DNA of 13,087 nucleotides from an uncultured bacterium (GTDB taxonomy: Bacteria; Cyanobacteriota; Vampirovibrionia; Gastranaerophilales; Gastranaerophilaceae), in the NCBI GenBank assembly GCA_900554095.1, contig USGC01000035.1, positions 1 to 13,087 of the forward strand. The letters run 5' to 3'. The first letter of the stretch is position 1. Each line of letters begins with the position of its first letter. Positions 10,517-13,087 of this stretch are shown here, one piece after another. The position numbers and the translations under genes were made by a program. Under the pieces are notes generated by a model, which saw only the letters and a list, made by a program, of their open reading frames with translations, ran no database searches and was not told where the DNA came from.

Positions 10517-13087
10517 ATGATAAGTTTGTTACTGAAGCTTCTGGGCGACCCGAACGAGAAAAAAGTTAAGAATATTCAAGGGATTATTGATCATATCAAT
10601 GCACTTGAACCGCAGTTTGAACAGCTTACAGACGATGAGTTGAAAGCTAAAACGCAAGAATTTAAAGAAATTTTAGCAAAACGCCCGACTTCACAAGATT
10701 TCAAAACAGACAGAAAACTTGAAAAAGAAGCTTTAGACAAACTTTTGCCGGAAGCTTTTGCAACAGTCCGCGAAGCCGGTAAACGTGTTTTGAATATGCG
10801 CCACTTTGATGTTCAGCTTGTCGGCGGATATTTTCTCCATAACGGACACATAGCAGAAATGAGAACTGGTGAAGGTAAAACTCTTGTTGCAACTCTGCCT
10901 GCATACTTGAATGCTTTGACTGGTAAAGGCGTTCACGTCATCACTGTTAACGATTACCTCGCAAAACGCGACAGCGAATGGATGGGGAAAATTTATAAAT
11001 TTTTAGGACTAACTGTAGGTGTAATACTTTCCGGCGGCCGTTCAATGGACGACTTTGCTGCGAAAAAAGCGGCTTATGACTGCGACATAACTTATGGAAC
11101 TAATAACGAATTTGGTTTTGATTATCTTCGCGACAATATGGCCGGAAGTCTTGAGATGCTTGTTCAAAGACCGTATAATTACGCAATTATCGATGAAGTT
11201 GATTCAATCTTAATTGACGAAGCCCGCACGCCTTTAATTATCAGTGGGCGTCTTGAAAAATCTGCTGAAACTTATCAAATGATGGCAAAAATCGCTCCTC
11301 AAATGCAAAAAGATGTTGATTACGAAGTAGACGAGAAAAATAAAAATATTATTTTGACTGAAGAAGGTATTGACCACGCACAAGAATTGTTGAACATAAA
11401 AGACTTGTTTGATATTAATACACAATACGCACACCATCTTTTGCAGGCATTAAAGGCAAAAGAACTTTTTGTAAAAGACACTGATTATGTTGTTAAGAAT
11501 GGCGAAGTTATGATTGTTGATGAATTTACCGGCCGTCTGATGGAGGGAAGACGCTGGTCTGACGGGCTTCACCAGGCTGTTGAAGCAAAAGAAGGTGTTA
11601 AAATCCAAGATGAAACCCAAACTTTAGCAAGTATTACTTTCCAAAACCTTTTCCGTTTATATCCGAAATTATCCGGTATGACCGGTACTGCAATGACTGA
11701 AGAAGCGGAATTCGGCAAAATTTACAACCTTGAAGTTACAACCATTCCTACAAACAAACCGGATATTCGTATAAATTATCCTGACGTAATTTACAAAACT
11801 GAAAGACAAAAGTTTTTATCTGTGGTCGATGACATTGAAGCAATGCACAAAATCGGTAGACCGGTTCTGGTCGGTACAATAAGTATTGAAAAGTCAGAGT
11901 ATGTTTCAGAACTTTTGAAGAAACGCGGGATTAAACATAACGTCTTAAACGCAAAACATCACGAAAAAGAAGCTTATATTATCGCGCAAGCCGGGCGTGT
12001 CGGAGCAGTTACGATAGCAACAAACATGGCAGGGCGCGGAACTGACATTCTGCTTGGCGGTAATGCGGAATACTTGGCAAAAGAAGCACTTGAAAACGCC
12101 GGCATTACACCAGAAAGCGAAAATTACGAACAGTTGAAAAATAATGCCCTGGCTGAAGCTCGTAAAATTACAGAAGCAGAACACGCAAAAGTTGTTCAAG
12201 CCGGCGGACTTCACGTAATCGGTACAGAGCGCCACGAATCTCGACGCATTGATAACCAATTACGCGGCCGTGCAGCACGTCAGGGCGACCCTGGTTCCAC
12301 CAGATTTTTCTTGTCTCTTGAAGACAATTTAATGAGAATTTTTGGCGGAGATAAAATCACAAGCCTTATGAACATGATGAATGTCGATGAGTCGATGGCG
12401 ATAGAATCAAAGATAATTTCAGCGCAAATCCAATCCGCTCAGAAAAAAGTCGAAACCTATCACTTTGATATTAGAAAAAATGTGCTTGAATACGATGATG
12501 TTATGAATATTCAGCGTGAAAAATTCTATGCACAACGCCGCAAGGTTTTAGCGGGCAAGAACCTCTCTGATGACATCTATTACATGATAGAAAAAGAAAT
12601 TGATAGACTTCTAAAGAGTTATATTGCGCCGGATCAGCATCCGGAAGAATATGTATATGAAGATCTTGAGACAATGATTAAAGAACTTCATTCTATTATT
12701 CCGCAATTGTCATATTTTACGGTAGCTGATGTTCAGAACAGTCGTTTTGAAGCGATTTATACAAAGTTAAAGGATTTTGCAATCAAGGCTTATCGCGACC
12801 ACGAAGAAGAAGTAATTAATTTTTATAATGAAGTTATATCAAAATATGATCCTGACTTTGTGCCACAGACGGCGTTCTCAGACGACAATGTAATCAGAAA
12901 CCTTGAAAAGGATATACTTTTACGGGTTGTTGACAACAAATGGATTGATCATTTGCATAACATAGATATGCTTAGAGAAGGCATCGGATTAAGGGCATAC
13001 GGGCAGAAAGACCCGCTTTTGGAATACAAACGCGAAGCTTATGACATGTTCAATAAGATGATGTACGAAATTCAAGGCGACACCGTC
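10517..13087 (+). CDS. secA: SecA preprotein translocase ATPase, 3' partial
   Basis: SecA drives unfolded preproteins through SecYEG using ATP. The frame runs 857 codons to the window edge without a stop. Visible marks are the DEAD-motor Walker A MRTGEGKT (115-122) and Walker B IIDEVDS (224-230). VNDYLAKRD (144-152) and the TYGTNNEFGFDYLRDN block (192-207) are also present. Further on are the preprotein cross-linking region, NMAGRGTDILLGG (about 503-515), and the GTERHESRRIDNQLRGRAARQGDPG motor motif (about 569-593). The helical scaffold/wing part WIDHLHNIDMLREGIGLRAYGQKDPL lies near the right end. The missing end would be the last helices and C-terminal linker. ATG at 10517 follows AGAGGA. 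As a core gene it marks host chromosome and is not part of the phage block. Confidence 0.97.
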   Translation, partial: MISLLLKLLGDPNEKKVKNIQGIIDHINALEPQFEQLTDDELKAKTQEFKEILAKRPTSQDFKTDRKLEKEALDKLLPEAFATVREAGKRVLNMRHFDVQLVGGYFLHNGHIAEMRTGEGKTLVATLPAYLNALTGKGVHVITVNDYLAKRDSEWMGKIYKFLGLTVGVILSGGRSMDDFAAKKAAYDCDITYGTNNEFGFDYLRDNMAGSLEMLVQRPYNYAIIDEVDSILIDEARTPLIISGRLEKSAETYQMMAKIAPQMQKDVDYEVDEKNKNIILTEEGIDHAQELLNIKDLFDINTQYAHHLLQALKAKELFVKDTDYVVKNGEVMIVDEFTGRLMEGRRWSDGLHQAVEAKEGVKIQDETQTLASITFQNLFRLYPKLSGMTGTAMTEEAEFGKIYNLEVTTIPTNKPDIRINYPDVIYKTERQKFLSVVDDIEAMHKIGRPVLVGTISIEKSEYVSELLKKRGIKHNVLNAKHHEKEAYIIAQAGRVGAVTIATNMAGRGTDILLGGNAEYLAKEALENAGITPESENYEQLKNNALAEARKITEAEHAKVVQAGGLHVIGTERHESRRIDNQLRGRAARQGDPGSTRFFLSLEDNLMRIFGGDKITSLMNMMNVDESMAIESKIISAQIQSAQKKVETYHFDIRKNVLEYDDVMNIQREKFYAQRRKVLAGKNLSDDIYYMIEKEIDRLLKSYIAPDQHPEEYVYEDLETMIKELHSIIPQLSYFTVADVQNSRFEAIYTKLKDFAIKAYRDHEEEVINFYNEVISKYDPDFVPQTAFSDDNVIRNLEKDILLRVVDNKWIDHLHNIDMLREGIGLRAYGQKDPLLEYKREAYDMFNKMMYEIQGDTV

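Noticed and set aside
11234..12259. Minus-strand frames inside secA
   Set aside because: They are antisense to a core gene whose motifs are continuous across the region; no ribosome binding sites or recognisable domains.
1..13087. tRNA, rRNA, CRISPR array, insertion sequence
   Set aside because: No cloverleaf T-arm pattern, repeat-spacer series, or transposase-like protein was seen on either strand.

Overview
This AT-rich window looks like bacterial chromosome carrying part of a prophage or prophage remnant. The codon use, perfect TTGACA/TATAAT promoters, the type of SecA and a large flagellin-like protein with an 'AASQARFLAITSRK' start suggest a gut cyanobacterial relative (Vampirovibrionia / 'Melainabacteria', Gastranaerophilales). 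That placement rests on recognition by eye and is not proven.

Positions 1-5992, all on the + strand, form a phage packaging block. It starts with the C-terminal part of a probable head-tail adaptor-like protein. Then come the small terminase (TerS), an unknown 123-residue protein, a GNAT-type acetyltransferase, the portal protein and the large terminase (TerL). The first four genes of the packaging run are tightly packed and two junctions overlap. A strong terminator-like hairpin separates portal from TerL. After TerL come an alpha/beta-hydrolase (lipase-like, GHSEGG) and a small one-TM coiled-coil protein that could be holin- or spanin-like. A terminator at 6000-6031 closes the block. No capsid, integrase, repressor or attachment site is visible here, so the rest of the phage, if present, lies to the left.

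Positions 6032-7914 hold one 589-residue gene. It is preceded by a near-perfect sigma-28 (FliA/SigD) promoter, and the product has flagellin-like layout: helical N- and C-termini around a large variable middle, with no Sec signal. It is probably a host gene rather than phage.

Positions 7911-10323 are on the - strand. A 533-residue protein has a C-terminal domain that is a clear paralogue of the phage-block hydrolase, fused to a long N-terminal extension. Downstream of it is a secreted 214-residue protein with a TonB/TolA-C-like domain, read from a perfect consensus promoter that predicts a leaderless mRNA. Its first ~40 codons are duplicated in a 122-bp direct repeat just beyond its stop, giving a 43-codon truncated copy. 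The gene also carries T9 and G8 homopolymer tracts. The repeat contains a long inverted repeat ending in a T-run on the - strand, so the distal copy may serve as the terminator facing the 589-residue gene.

Positions 10324-10516 are a divergent intergenic region, and secA runs from 10517 off the right edge (857 codons present). The likely boundary between phage-derived and host DNA lies between about 6000 and 10500. No tRNA, rRNA, CRISPR array or insertion sequence was seen.
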